The notes beneath the pieces were generated by a model. That model saw only the letters and a list, made by a program, of their open reading frames with translations, was not told the DNA's origin and did not search any database. Made by a program: the position numbers and the translations under genes. DNA of 64,000 nt, from positions 46,565 through 110,564 of the forward strand of contig JANBPK010000933.1 of NCBI GenBank assembly GCA_027579435.1, written 5' to 3'. The stretch is from Candolleomyces eurysporus. Its lineage: Eukaryota > Basidiomycota > Agaricomycetes > Agaricales > Psathyrellaceae. Positions 11,897-24,000 of the stretch are shown here, in pieces (the first letter of the stretch is position 1; each line of letters opens with the position of its first letter).

Positions 11897-12949
11897 GTTA
11901 TGAGCCCCACGCTTGTTGCCCCTTACTACAACCCTGTTGCTCCGCCCTCGGGCTGGATGCTGACTACATGGGTAGTTTGGTTGTCGCTGACAATGTCACT
12001 GCACATGGCAATGGATCGGCTTGTGCGTTACGCTCCATATGCCTCACGGCTGGACGTAATGAATAATGTGATCGATTGGATAAATCAGTATCAGGCCTCC
12101 TGGATGTTTCATTCAGGTGAATCCTTCTGAATGCCGTTTTTTCTGGAGAACCAATACTACAGTAGCAATATCATCGGACATATGCACCCGCATCAACTTT
12201 CACATAACGTGCATGACATACGTAGACTGGAAGGTCGTATCAATGCGTTGTGTCAATCAGCCCAGAGGAATGTCACATTACTGGCTAGTATTAGAAACCT
12301 GTTATCGTCGCGTAATGAGAATCCAAGGCAGAATTCAAATTCTCAGCCAAGGAATCCGTTACCAAGACGGTTGTCTACTCGTAGACGGACGATTCGCATC
12401 AATCAAGATCAATCAGATCGTGACAACGTGGCTAACTCAGTCAGAGGGCCTCCATATAATCCACCTGTCCGCTCTGGACGTGGGCGAGGTAATGGACTCC
12501 TTAACAGAGGAACATGTCATCAGGAATCTACTGCTCGCGTCCAGGCCAGATCCGGCTCTGGAAGCGCTCGTCATCAATGACAAATGGACAAAGGCACCCA
12601 CCAGAATCCCATTATCGTCGATGAGGCAGTGGTTACCCAAAACCCCGGACTACCTTTCATCAACAATTGTTGGGAAGGATTAGTCCCTGAGAATATTGGC
12701 CAGGCTTTGTCTCGCCATCTCTCAGCAGGCTCTGGACTGAGAAGGACTCCTTCTCCTCCAGAGGGATATATTATCCCACAGAGAAGACGAGTTGATACCC
12801 CCGGGCCAATCCCTGGGACTCACACTCCTCCAACTGAACCTGGTGGGTCACATTCTCCAGAATCTGACTCGGATAAGGAGAACCAATCATCGCAGGAACC
12901 AATCGACAGGATCCGCGATGGATCTGATGATCCATCTTGGAAGCTTTAG
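11816..12949 (+). pseudogene. Upstream reading frame of the Copia (ORF0), two TGA stops
   Basis: One reading frame stays open for 378 codons from ATG 11816, inside the LTR, through the primer site to a TAG at 12947, broken only by TGA at 12128 and 12578. It starts with a cysteine-rich stretch (CNCATQGLALPCKKCC), has a hydrophobic segment near 11950-12010 that could be a membrane helix, and continues as a Ser/Asn/Arg/Pro-rich low-complexity tail. No domain is recognised. Copia elements normally start gag close to the primer site, so a frame of this length before gag is unusual. The broken stops fit the TGA-only decay of the rest of the element. It could be a remnant of a fused gag N-terminus, an accessory protein, or chance; overlapping frames of similar length exist (12117-12683). 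Confidence 0.42.
11897..11910 (+). promoter_or_regulatory. Copia primer binding site, half-tRNA-iMet type
   Basis: The bases immediately after the 5' LTR (GTTATGAGCCCCAC) are the reverse complement of the anticodon-stem-loop region of eukaryotic initiator tRNA-Met (GGGCTCATAAC), not of a tRNA 3' end, which would begin TGG. Priming from a cleaved initiator tRNA is known for Drosophila copia and yeast Ty5. Confidence 0.78.
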
Positions 12950-13103
12950 ATCGTAGAGATCCTTCCAGTCTGTTTGGTAACATGAAACATGGTAACTATG
13001 GCTGGAAGAACGGGTAAAGCTTGCAGGCGGCTCATTCNTTTTTTTTCCATGTGTTATTCTCATGGAAAATCTGTATAAGTTCACTGAAATCTTTCCTTTT
13101 TGG

Positions 13104-14189
13104 ATGTCGCACTCCAAGACCGACGCCGCCTACAATGCTGTTCCCACTCTCAATGGATCCAACTATGTATGATGGGCTCAGACTATGGAGTTATATCTCC
13201 ATAGTAAGAGCATGTGGCAGATCGTTGATGGCAAGATCACCAAGCCCTCCAACTCAGAAAAAGTGGAGGCTTGGACGGAGAAAAGTGATGCAGCTAAAGG
13301 CCTCATCTTACTTAAAATCTGTGAAGATCTCAGGGAAGCGCACATGAAATTGGACGCTCCCAAGATCTGGGCCAATCTCAAAACCAAATATGGGGCAACT
13401 TCTGACTCGCAGGTCTTTTCCTGGTTCTGCGAGTGGTATAAGTTTGCTATCCCAGGATCCCAGAGCCTGCAGAAGGAATTTGCACACTGGGACCTATTGG
13501 TTAGTAAGATGAAGGCCGCCTCCATCAAAATCCTGGAGAAGATCTTAGCCATGCAGCTGGTGGCTGGAATGCCACCGGCCTATTCCAACATCGTGCCGCT
13601 TATGGTGGCTGATATCAATCAGAAGGAATTAACAGTCGAGAAGGTTAAGTCCTATATGCTTACGGAATGGGAAAGAAAGCAGAAGCCGGGCAAGAAAGCC
13701 CTGGCTAACCACATCTCCACCGTCCAGCGGAAGGGGAATGCTCCCCTTTTCCACCAGCAGCAGAAGGCTTCTCAGCCTACTGCCTCCTCTTCCAAGCAGC
13801 GCACGGATCAACCGCAGCAGCAGCAACAACAGAAGAAGGAGAAGTGTCAGCGTGCCAGCCGTTCCAAGAAAGGAAAGGGCAAAGGCAAGGCCAAGGCCAA
13901 GGCTGCCGATACTGGTTCCGACTCCGAGTCGGACATTCCTAATGCAGACAACCTTTTCGCATCACTTTCCCTTGCTGATTGCATTCAGCCCGCTCCCATC
14001 TCTGTCGCTGACGAATCGTCGCCAGAGAAAGCCCCTACTCCTCCACTTCAACATAAACCTTACAGCAGAATGACTGCAACCAAGAAACCGGCCCGCAAAA
14101 TCAAGGAGCCATTCAGTTCTCACTTCCACGTTAACAATGAAGAGTATGATCCGGTCCGCTTGCAGGCGCATTATGGTGAAAACCACTGA
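13104..14189 (+). pseudogene. Copia gag, one in-frame TGA
   Basis: The frame from ATG 13104 reads through a single TGA at 13170 into a 335-codon block from 13185. The start has the LNGSNY...WAQTM...L pattern seen at the N-terminus of Copia gag, where the sugarcane-type UBN2/retrotran_gag domain forms the capsid. The C-terminal third is rich in Lys, Gln and Ser, with a poly-Gln run near 13810-13835 and a basic KGKGKAKAKA stretch that may replace the usual zinc knuckle for RNA binding; no CCHC knuckle is visible. It overlaps the pol frame by 53 nt, in the frame that requires a +1 shift to enter pol. Confidence 0.85.
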
Positions 14190-17100
14190 GACAATGAAGA
14201 CGCTCAAAAGAGCAAACTCTAACTCCGAGGAGCAAATGGCTCCTACTGACGAGGTTGCCATGGTAGAGATGGCCGAAATAGAAGCAAGGGATGAGGCATT
14301 GTTCACGGATGATGAAGATGCTGTCTCCATCAACTTGGTTCCTAATTGTTGCAAGAGATCTAGATCTCTTTCGCCTGACAAAGAAGCACCGAGTAGTAAG
14401 TCCGACAACTTGAATACTTCTCATTCTGCTGATTGTTGTTACAATACAGAGAAGATCAAGTTGGACAAGATCTTGAAGGAAGATTTCAAGTGCCTGTATG
14501 GTGTGAATGGGGAACCTCCGTTTCTCCTCTCACAGATAATGGAATTGTCTAACAATTCCAATATCATACTGGGACTTGTCTGGAGAAAGGAACATGTGGA
14601 AACCGGGGATGTCATAGAAACGTGCTGGAGAAAGATCAACTGGATTACCGGTCATCTTAACCAGTTCTGGGATGACTACAAACGTGGTCACCATCAAGGA
14701 AAAACCATTCGGTTCTGTCCTGATGGATATCTTGAGATCGTGGATAATACCTATGGTCACGCCCCTGGATCGTTTGCACATCCCACAGAGTATGTCGTGG
14801 TCTATCATAAGGGCGGTCTATATTTAGATTTCGGTAAAGAACCACTCACTGATCCCCAAAAGGGGTTCAAGTGGCTGTGGCTTCCGGAATCAAAAATGTG
14901 GATCAAAACCATGAAAGTGTTGGCAGGCACTTTCACCTATGACGAACTGCAATATCGGCAAGATTGTGCCAAAGACTCTATCATGGGAAGGTATGAGTCA
15001 TCCTCACCTCTTTCCAAACTATCATTAACGCAGACTTCTACAGTGATAATTAGTCATAGCAGTAGTAGTAGTGTATTCTTTACCTGTACAAGAGCTGAAA
15101 TTGAATACCTTGTTCTGCGTGCTGATGATAGCGAAAGTAAGGGTAACAAAGGATGGATCCTGGGCTCTGGAGCGAGTCAACACTTTACCAACAATAGACA
15201 AGACCTCGTTGATTATCAAATCATCAAAGGTAAAGGGGTTGCTATGGCAACCTCGTCTATTGCAATAGAATGGAAAGGAACTTGTTTCCTAGCCCTCTAT
15301 ATCAGTGATAAGAAGTGTGTGATTTGTCTTCATCCTGTCTTCTACATCTCTAGCTTCAAGGAAAAACTCCTGTCACTAGGGTGGTTCCTTCAGAACGGTC
15401 ATACAATGATGGGTGATCAATCTACAATCATCCTATTCGATGAGAATAACCAATTAAGTTTGGAGGCTAGGCCATATTCTCATGGGCGGACCGTTTACAG
15501 AACCCTACTGGTTAATGCAAACCCGGTAGACCACTTTAACGCCCACACTGTTGTATATTCTGCTAAGTATGAAACTTGGCATCAGCAGATGGGACACCCC
15601 TCAGTGGATGTTCTCAGGAAAGCTTCTAAGTTCATGAAGAATTTCCCAAAGGATCTGAAGATTCCCAAAGAACCCAGACTTTGTTCCAGATGCGCGGAAG
15701 GAAAGATGACATCAGCATCATTTCCCCTGAGCTCTACACAAGCCAAGCATCTCTTTGAGAAAATTTATTCAGATCTTAAGGAATTCCCAATCAAATCGTA
15801 TCATAAGTATAAATACTTTATCAGCTTCCTTGACGACTTCTCTTCTTACTGTTGGATTATGTTATTAAAAACCAAGGATGACACCATTAAGTCATTCAGG
15901 CACTTTGTTGCCATGGTTAAAACACAATTCAACTCCAACATCAAAGGTCTAATGACCGATTTCGGGGGAGAATACAAGTCTCGCACCTTTGATAACCTAC
16001 TGAAAGAGTTGGGAATCAAGGAGCTGGCGTCCGCGCCAAGGACTCCTCAACAAAATGGGAGAGCTGAACGATTAAACAGGACAATAATGGACAAAGCGGA
16101 AGCCATGCGGCATTACGCTAGTATCCCACAGTCCTGGTGGGAATTCTTGGTGGAACATGCGGTGCATGTCTATAATCGAACTCCGATTCGGAGATTAGAT
16201 TTTAAGACTCTGTATGAACTTCTTTACAAAGAAGCTCCTGATGTATCACACTTATGTGTTTTCGGATGCCTAGCATGGGTTTGGGTTAGTCCCGAAAGCC
16301 AATGGAATAAATTAAGTCCAAAGGCTAGACCCATGATTTATCTAGGTAATTGAAAAGGGGTTCAGGGGTTCCTTTGTATGCGCACTGCAGATAATACTGT
16401 GCAAATAGGAACCAAGGCTATGTTTGATGAACAAGCCTTTCCCAAATCCAAAGATTTCAAGTTGCCAAAATATACTTCGGTCAAAACCAAGGAATCACAC
16501 GACTCTAATAACGAGCCATCAGAATTCTCTGAGGAAGAATCATTTGTCCCGAAACAGAAAAATGGTTTCTCTCGTTCCCATCATCAAAGAGATCAGTCAC
16601 CTCCCTCCGACGGGACGGAGCCCGCTGACGATCCGCCTGAACGGCCCACCGAGATACCCGAGGCTAGACCTCAGGGGGAGCCTAGATGCTCCGGCTGCCA
16701 GGTTAAACCTCCAACTCGACCAGGAAATGTCTACAGTGAATCAAAAGCACCCACGCAAATTTTGCGTGAGGTATCAGGGGAAAAATCGTGGTCTAAGGCC
16801 ATTGGAGAAAAGCTGAAAGGTGCTCCAAAGCCTAAGCAGAAACCAAAAGGGATCCTGGCCCAAGTTCTGCACCACCGCTTCCGGAGAATGTACCTCTTCC
16901 TCCAATACCAGTAGGCAAAGTCAATGACATTGACACTTCTTCTGCGAGAACAACCCCCACAGGATCAGAATCCTCTTGGGACTCATCGGATTGAAAGTCC
17001 GATGCACCGGAATTAACTCGCCAAAGAGTCATAAGTGACTATGGAAAGAAGAAGTGGAACCGTCATGTTCGGAGAACAAAGCGGAGAAAACAGAAGGAAC

Positions 17101-18736
17101 AGAAAGCTACTGTTGCTGACCTGTGCCATGATGGGGGAGAAGATTTTGCCAATTTTCTGCTAGCCCAAGCAGTTCCAGAAATGGATTCTGGCAAACTTCC
17201 AAACAAAAGTCCACGCAATTGGACCTTTCGAGACTTACAACGGCTACCTGAAGCCAAAAGAAGAGAATGGAGAAAGGCAATGTCCAAAGAGATTGATGCT
17301 CTCAAAGGACGCCAAGTATTCGAACTCATCGAACTCCCACATGGGAGAAAGGCAATCAAAGGCAGATGGGTCTTTGATATTAAGTCTGATGGACAAAAAA
17401 GGGCCTGATATGTAGCCAAAGGGTTCTCTCAAATCGAGGGAATAGATTTTGAAGCTTTATTCTCACCTGTTGTCAGGTATGAGAGTGTTTGTTTTGTCTT
17501 CGTGCTCGCTGCCATTCATGGATGGTATATGACAGCGGTTTACATAAAAACGGCATTTCTCTATGGGAAGCTTGGTGAAGAAATCTGTATGGAACAACCT
17601 GAAGGCTTTCATCAGAAGGGTCAGGAACGGAAAGTCTACCGTCTCCGCCAGGCCATTTATGGTCTCAAGCAAGCTGCTTGTGCATGGTGGCAAGAGCTTG
17701 AACAGTCTGTGAAGAAAATGGGCTTTGTGCACCTCAACGCAGACTCTGGGATATTCATATTCCGCTCTAAGCGAGGAGTCACCATCCTGATTGCATACAT
17801 AGATGACATAATCTTCTTTGGAAAGAAAGCTCTTGCTGATGAGAAAAAGGCTGACTTTATGCTCAAATGGGAATGCCGAGATCTCGGAACGCCGACCGAG
17901 TTTCTAAGCATGCGCATCAAGATAGACAGAGACAAGATTAGTCTTGATCAAACCGTTTATCTTGAGAAGGTTCTAGAATGTTTTGGCATGGCTAATGCCA
18001 AAGCGGCAAGAACTCCCATGGTTGAAGGATATTATCCTTCAAAGCATACTTGACGCTTACGCGCAAGTACCAATCAGTGATTGGATCCTTGCTCTATTTA
18101 ATGCTAGGAACACGACCCGATATTGCCTACACTGTTACCAAGATGGCACAGCATTGCGCCAACCCGACTGAAGAGCACTTATCCAAGGCTCTTTACATAA
18201 TGAAGTATTTGGCAGGTACTCGAAACTATTCATTAGTTTACGAAGGATGCAAGGCCATGGCCTTTGGCCTCGAGTCTTATACCGATGCTGATTATGCCCA
18301 AGACCCTATGCACAGGCTCTCCCAGATGGGCAATTTAGTCCTCCTCGCGAGTGGCGCGGTTTCTTGGAAATTTTTCACCCAAAAATCAATAGCTACGTCA
18401 TCAACAGAAGCCAAGTATATGGCACTGTTTGATTGTGCGAAGCAAGTTGCGTGGCTTTGGCTACTTTTGGAAGAATTAGGATTACCTATGAAAGCTCCCA
18501 CACCGATCTACATTGATAATCAGGGTGCTATTTTTAACGCCTCGAATCCAGTAATGGAGAAACGCACAAAACATATTGAAGTGCGATATCACAAGATCAG
18601 GGAGTATGTAGAAGAAAAGCGAGTGAGCTTATTCTACATCCCGACCAACAAAAATCCAGCAGACATATTTACTAAACCCCTTGGACGGGTCAAGTTTGAA
18701 ACGTTCTGCAAGTCATTAGGTCTAGAATTTCACTAA
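14137..18736 (+). pseudogene. Copia pol: protease, integrase, reverse transcriptase, RNase H (broken)
   Basis: Domains in order: aspartic protease with GSGAS in place of DSGAS (15163, catalytic Asp lost); GAG_pre-integrase zinc motif (WHQQMGH...CSRC, about 15570-15700); integrase core with Asp near 15772, Asp near 15957 and Glu in GRAERL near 16062; reverse transcriptase with KTAFLYG preceded by Tyr instead of Asp (17541) and an intact YIDD (17796-17807); Copia RNase H (YTDADYAQD, TSSTEAKYMAL, IYIDNQGA) ending at a TAA at 18734-18736. Stops at 16351, 16992, 17406 and 18051 are TGA; frames change near 16855 and 18050. RNase H and integrase still look well preserved, so decay is fairly recent. 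Confidence 0.92.
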
Positions 18737-18776
18737 GCATAATTGGCGATTTACTATTCACTGTGGAATAGAACGC

Positions 18777-18785
18777 AAAGGGGAG
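18777..18785 (+). promoter_or_regulatory. Copia polypurine tract
   Basis: AAAGGGGAG abuts the 3' LTR and is the expected plus-strand primer site. Confidence 0.85.
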
Positions 18786-19213
18786 TGTTGAACTTACGTG
18801 AAATAGGTGCCTGTTCCATAGCGCTTATTATGTAAACCTCTATAATTAGAGTTACGTAGTAATTTCGGTATATAGTAGGTCTAGTAGTTATCTAGGTTCA
18901 GCTTCTGGAGCAACACATCATAATGGTGTCATTATTGCACCTTGAGCACACAATGCTCAGTCATCCGATGTGCACAGACCACAAGGTGACTTTATGTGAC
19001 GTTATGGTCACATATTCAAGTAGTATATAAACCATGTAGTTTAGTACAAATGAAGCTTGAAGCACTTTCTACAAGCAAAGTCAGTAGTACACTCACCAGC
19101 ATCACCTCAGTAGTTGATCCTAGTACAATGGTATGTCTAACCAACATACTCTCCCTACTTGTAACTGCGCGACACAAGGACTCGCATTACCATGCAAGAA
19201 ATGCTGTCTAACA
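18786..19213 (+). repeat. Copia 3' LTR
   Basis: 428 bp copy of the 5' LTR with nine transitions. Eight of the nine are explained by CpG to TpG or CpA change in one or the other copy. Confidence 0.95.
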
Positions 19214-19218
19214 CCTGG
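19214..19218. repeat. Target site duplication (right), CCTGG
   Basis: Copy of the 5 bp preceding the 5' LTR. Confidence 0.92.
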
Positions 19219-19309
19219 GAGCTAGAATTATGCATCCCTGGTATCATTTGTTCCAAGACGCTCCCTCCACAGCAAAGAGAGCTGTACGTCTATCATATAC
19301 AATCATATA

Positions 19310-20078
19310 CAGTCCGGCTTGCTGTTGACCAGTAATACAGGAGTGTTTCTGGGGACAACCAGGTTCGACTTCTGCGGCATTTTGTCAAGCTCACAGGCCT
19401 CGGCAGTGCAATGTTTGAAGGCATGCATGTTAAATTGCAAGAGGTCACCCAAGCATTTTCGGAAACTGCTAAGCCGGCCCTAGTCCAGTCTCTCGCATTC
19501 AACATATGATGGAGAGTTCACCATAAATGCACACACCCGTTACTTCACAGACCGCCGCCACACGTCGACTCTGAAGCATCAGGACCTACCAGTCAGCATC
19601 GATCCCCACCGACACTTGAACATCGCTCAAGGGGCAAATTTTATCTACACCCAGAAAAATGTCGTTGAATATTGTGAGCGTGAGTTTTCAGAAATGGGAA
19701 CCAGGTGAGACTCATGCCTTTATGACCGGATAGAGACTGACATTGATGCAGGTACCTAGCGGTGCCACCAGAAACCTTTCAAGTGGGAGACATCGTCGAG
19801 GTTGTGGGGGCATTCGTTGCCTATCCTGCTGGGAAGGATACATACGCTCTCAAGCTTGTGATGCAATCACTGTGTCTGGTCAATGCAAACTTGTGCAAGG
19901 TTGGTGACAAGATATGGTAAAAGTTATCAAAACTAATGGAACTCAATGTCAGGACGCAGAGACCCAGCATCTAGCTGTCCAGGCTACAACTGGCAATCAA
20001 ACACTGGCAAGGGTTCCAAGAGGGGACAATTGGATAGCATGGTTCAGGGAGGCACCTTGTTGCGCCAACAAAAGTTGA
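19310..20078 (+). pseudogene. Broken unknown protein gene next to the Copia
   Basis: Coding-like sequence can be followed through pieces 19310-19508, 19509-19704, 19752-19899 and 19953-20078 (stop TGA). The last three are joined by GT-AG introns in correct phase. The first two are separated by a one-base insertion near 19508 that creates a TGA, and a further stop or frame change lies at 19331. Readable segments include LLRHFVKLTGLGSAMFEG and QVGDIVEVVGAFVAYP. No named domain is recognised; it resembles unannotated agaricomycete proteins. No start was found on either side of the Copia insertion, so the 5' part is lost. It points away from the minus-strand gene starting at 10262. Confidence 0.55.
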
Positions 20079-21009
20079 CAGGGGAGTAGATCACGGACAA
20101 GAGCAGGTTCAACACTTGTATTTCAACATGAAATAAGAAATGGCAACTTGTGCATTTGTGATGGCTTTTACTCTTCTGAAGTGACTTGCAGCTCTGCACT
20201 CATCCTTTGTGCCCTAATCACCTGTCTATACTTTGATATTTCACCCTCTGTTTGTCAATGCACATCTCTTGCAACTCAGTATAACACTCTATTCAGTGGC
20301 CCTCTTACTCCACTCTTTGCTCATTTTCTCATGTACGCTGGACATCTACGGGTATTGACAGCCGTCTACTTTGTTAACTGAGGCTGAAACCTCTTGTATC
20401 ACATCACAACTGGGCAAGACAATAATCAACATCTGCCCTCTCAGATCACTTATGATCAAACTTTTAACGTATCAACATCTCACTTCCCCAACTTGGGGAT
20501 GCATGCTTGGCTGCCTACACATTCAGTCATGCGTCATTGATGGGATAGGAATGCGTTTTTCTGCGTCACCCATTTTTCAGCACCCTCAATCCAGGGGATT
20601 ATTGAAGCCTTGCACCATTTCCCCACTGCCGCATTCCTCAAATTTCACAGCACCTCTGTCATGAATGAATTATCTCATCTTAAATGCGCTTGTTTGCTTA
20701 CCCCAACACAACGGCGGCTCATGTTTACCTTATGAACACCATCCGATGAGTGCCTACTGACAACAGTGATGGTAGCGTCAAACATCGGATTCACGACTTC
20801 GATGTGTAATGCTCTATATGAGGTCTAGAATATTAAACAGACAGAAAAATTCCGGATATCTGCCGCACCGCCGGTTGCACCAAAGTGGTTCAGCCGGTTG
20901 CACATAGGTGGTACAACCGGTTGTACCACTCATGATCCCATGGCACGTGCGGGTCTCTAAGTAATAAAATGTATTCAAAATATAGTAGTAGTAGCCAAAG
21001 GACAAATAT
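20079..21009. other. Non-coding stretch
   Basis: No supported gene. The only notable structure is a palindrome at 20908-20929 within a short cluster of CCGGTTGCAC-like repeats (20870-20930). Confidence 0.5.
20908..20929. repeat. Perfect 22 bp palindrome
   Basis: The half-site GTGGTACAACC is followed directly by its reverse complement. The CCGGTTG core recurs twice just upstream (20870-20900). Could be a factor binding site or the relic of a small element. Confidence 0.6.
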
Positions 21010-24000
21010 TCAACGTAGGACTATATGATTGAACGGGAAGTGGAGACGGACTTCCGGAATAGCTGGGCCGAAGGTGGTTTCTTCTTCAGCGATGTGAGTC
21101 GGAAGTTGGGCCGTACTTCCAAGGCGCATGGGAAGAAGGAACCGGCAGTGGCGGGGGACTTCCATCCAACTGGTCGAGGAGGTTGGACATGACGCTGGGA
21201 TGCGGCGAAGTCGGGACAACCTTCTGAGTGATGGTGAGCATGACTCCATGTTGGGAAGTAGCCAGACCCTTCCGAAAGGACTTGATGAAGATGGGTCATA
21301 CTTCTAGAATATGAGGCTGGAAGAGCATGGAAGGGCCGAGTGACTTCCAGATCTTGAAGGTGGGCAGTCCTTCCAGAGCAGCAGAGAGCAGGTGATTGGA
21401 AGGGTCGGGCGACTTCCAGATATCACGACTGAACCAAAATATTCCNAAAAAAGTCCAGTATAACCCACCTGGAAGGCAAATGGTCCTTCCAAAGCACCAC
21501 ACGGCAGGACAATGGAAGGGTCAGGGTACTTCCAGGCTGTACGACCAATAGGCGGAAGGTGGACGGGCCTTCCAGGATGCGAATATGATGGAAGGGTCAA
21601 GTGACTTCCAGGTTTTGAAGGTGGACTGTAACAGTCCCAGAGGGTGGACAGTCCTTCCAAGACGTGAACATGCGAACATGATAGAAGGGTCAAGTGACTT
21701 CTAGGTTTTGAAGGTGGACAGTCCTTCCAGAGTGGCAGAGAGCTTGTGAATGGAAGGGTCTGGCAACTTCCAGGTGTTACAACTGAACCAAAACCAAGCA
21801 GCGCACGGCAAGTGAACGGAAGGGCAGGGGTACTTCTAGGCTGTACAGCATGGTTGCTCCTTTCAAGGCAGGAACATGGTGGAAGGTTCAAGCAACTTCT
21901 AGATTTCGAAGGTGGACAGTCCTTCCGGACCGCCAGAGAGCAGGCAATTGGAAGGGTCTGGCGACTTCGAGGTATTCCAACTGAACTGAAAGAGACGTGA
22001 GATCCCTTAATTGGCTAGTGAAAACTCACCTGGAAGGCGAACGGTCCTTCTGAAGCACCACACGGCAAGTGAACGGAAGCTTCAGGGTACTTCCAGGCTG
22101 AACGACCAATAGCCGGAAGGTGGACGGACCTTCCAGGATGCACACATGATGGAAGGGCAGCGTAACTTCCAGGTTTGAAGGTGGACCGTCCTGGAGGGTG
22201 GACAGACCTTCCAAAACGCGAACATGGTGGAAGGATCGAATGACTTCCACTATACTACGTCAGTGAGATTCCTAAAATGGTCTGAGAGAACGCACTGGGA
22301 AGGTCGACAGTCCTTCCAGAGTATCAGAGAGCAGGTGATTGGAAGGGTCTGGCAACTTCCAGGTATCACGACTGAACCAAAATAGATAGTGTGTTTCCAA
22401 AAACAGGCAGTGGAAACTCACCTAGAAGGTGGCCAGTCCTTCCAAAGCACCAGGTGGCGGGTGGACGGAAGGGCTGGGGTACTTCCAGGTTGTATGACTG
22501 ATTCAAGATAGCCGGAAAGTGGTTGGTCCTTCCAAGATGCAGAGAGGACGGAAGGTTAAAGTGACTTCCAGGTTTTACAACGTCAGCAAGATCCCCCAAA
22601 TGGCATGTGCAAACGCTCTGGAGGGAAGGTCAAGAGTCCTTCCAAAGCACACGGCGAGTGAACGGAAGGTTTGGGGTACTTCCAGGTTGTACAACCAAAG
22701 CAAGGTAGCCGGAAGGTGTTTGGTCCTTTCAAGATGAAAAGATGATGGAAGGGTTGAGTGACTTCCAAGCGTTGAAGGTGGACAGTCCTTCCAGACCACC
22801 AGAGGGCTAGTGTTTGGAAGGTTTTAGGGACTTCCAGTAGGTCGAGTGACTCCCACTTCACGTTGGTGAGATTCCTAAAATGAGAATTCATCTTTGAGTG
22901 AACTCACTGGGAAGGACAACAGTCCTTCCAGAGCGCCAGATGGCTAGTGTTTGGAAGGTTCTAGGGACTTCCATCTATTACAACCGAACTAAAAAGCCAG
23001 TGAGATCCCTTAACCGGCTAGTGAAAACTCACTTGGAAGGCGAACGGTCCCTCCAAAGCACCACATGGTAAGTGAACAGAAGTGTCAGGGTACTTCCAGG
23101 CTGTACGACCAATAGCCGGAAGGTGCATGGGCCTTCCAGGACACGTACATGATGGAAGGGTCAAGTGACTTCCAGGTTTTGAAGGTGGACAGTCCTTCCA
23201 GAGCGGCAGAGAGCTGGTGATTGGAAGTGTCCGGTAACTTCCAGGTGTTGCCACTGAACCAAAATAGGCAGTGGGGTTCCAAAGACGAACTCACTTGGAA
23301 GGTGAATCGTACTTCCGAAGCACCGCACGGCGAGCAAACGGAAGGTTTGGCGTACTTCCAGGCTGTCCAACCAGAGCAAGATAACCAGAAGGTGGTCAGT
23401 CCTTCCAGCTCACGAACATTGTGCAAGGGTCGAGTGACTTCCACTTTACTATGTCTGTGAGATTCCTAAAATGGTCTGAGCAAACACACCGGGAAGGTTA
23501 ACAGTCCTTCCAGAAAACCAGCGCAGGTGATTGGAAGGGTCCAGCGACTTCCAGGTATCACAACCAAAACGAATAGATAGGGAGGTACCAAAAACGGGCA
23601 GTGGGAACGAAAACGAAGAGTTGAGGTACTTCCAGGTTTTGCGAGCCCAATCAAAGTAGCTGAAAGGTGGACGGTTCATCCAAGATGCTGTAGTCTCAAA
23701 GTACGATACGACTTCACGGGTGAGCCAACCTGACGTTGAAGTGCAGTGCGACTGCCGTCGAAGATGGGTGGAGTTTCGGTCGACTTCCATTCAGAGCTGC
23801 GGCTGAAAGGATGTTGGTGTGCACTTCACAAGACTGGCCTTGAAGCGATGAGGCACCCAATCAATAGGTTGAGGTTGCCACAGACTTCGGAGCTCATACA
23901 GATGAAATCCAAAGTCTGTGGAATATGCAAAGTGACCAATGGGAGATGAGCAAAACTATGAGTCGCGCGATTGGAAGAACACCTGTACTTCCAGGAACCG

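Larger units (their letters stand above)
11469..19213 (+). mobile_element. Complete Copia-type LTR retrotransposon (inactive)
   Basis: A 7745 bp element bounded by 428 bp LTRs starting TGTTG and ending AACA, flanked by the 5 bp target duplication CCTGG (11464-11468 and 19214-19218). The order after the 5' LTR is primer site, a long extra reading frame, gag, then protease-integrase-reverse transcriptase-RNase H, then a polypurine tract. Integrase before reverse transcriptase is the Copia (Ty1/Copia) order. It is inactive: several in-frame TGA codons, at least three frame changes in pol, the protease Asp replaced by Gly (15163) and the first reverse transcriptase Asp replaced by Tyr (17541). 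LTR divergence is 9/428. Confidence 0.95.

Noticed and set aside
12117..12683. 188-codon frame overlapping the Copia upstream ORF
   Set aside because: It neither connects to the LTR start nor continues after one TGA as the chosen frame does; kept only as an alternative.
21304..21891. 195-codon minus-strand frame in the repeat block as a gene
   Set aside because: It is a by-product of repeat units in phase; frames shift every few units and it contains an N.
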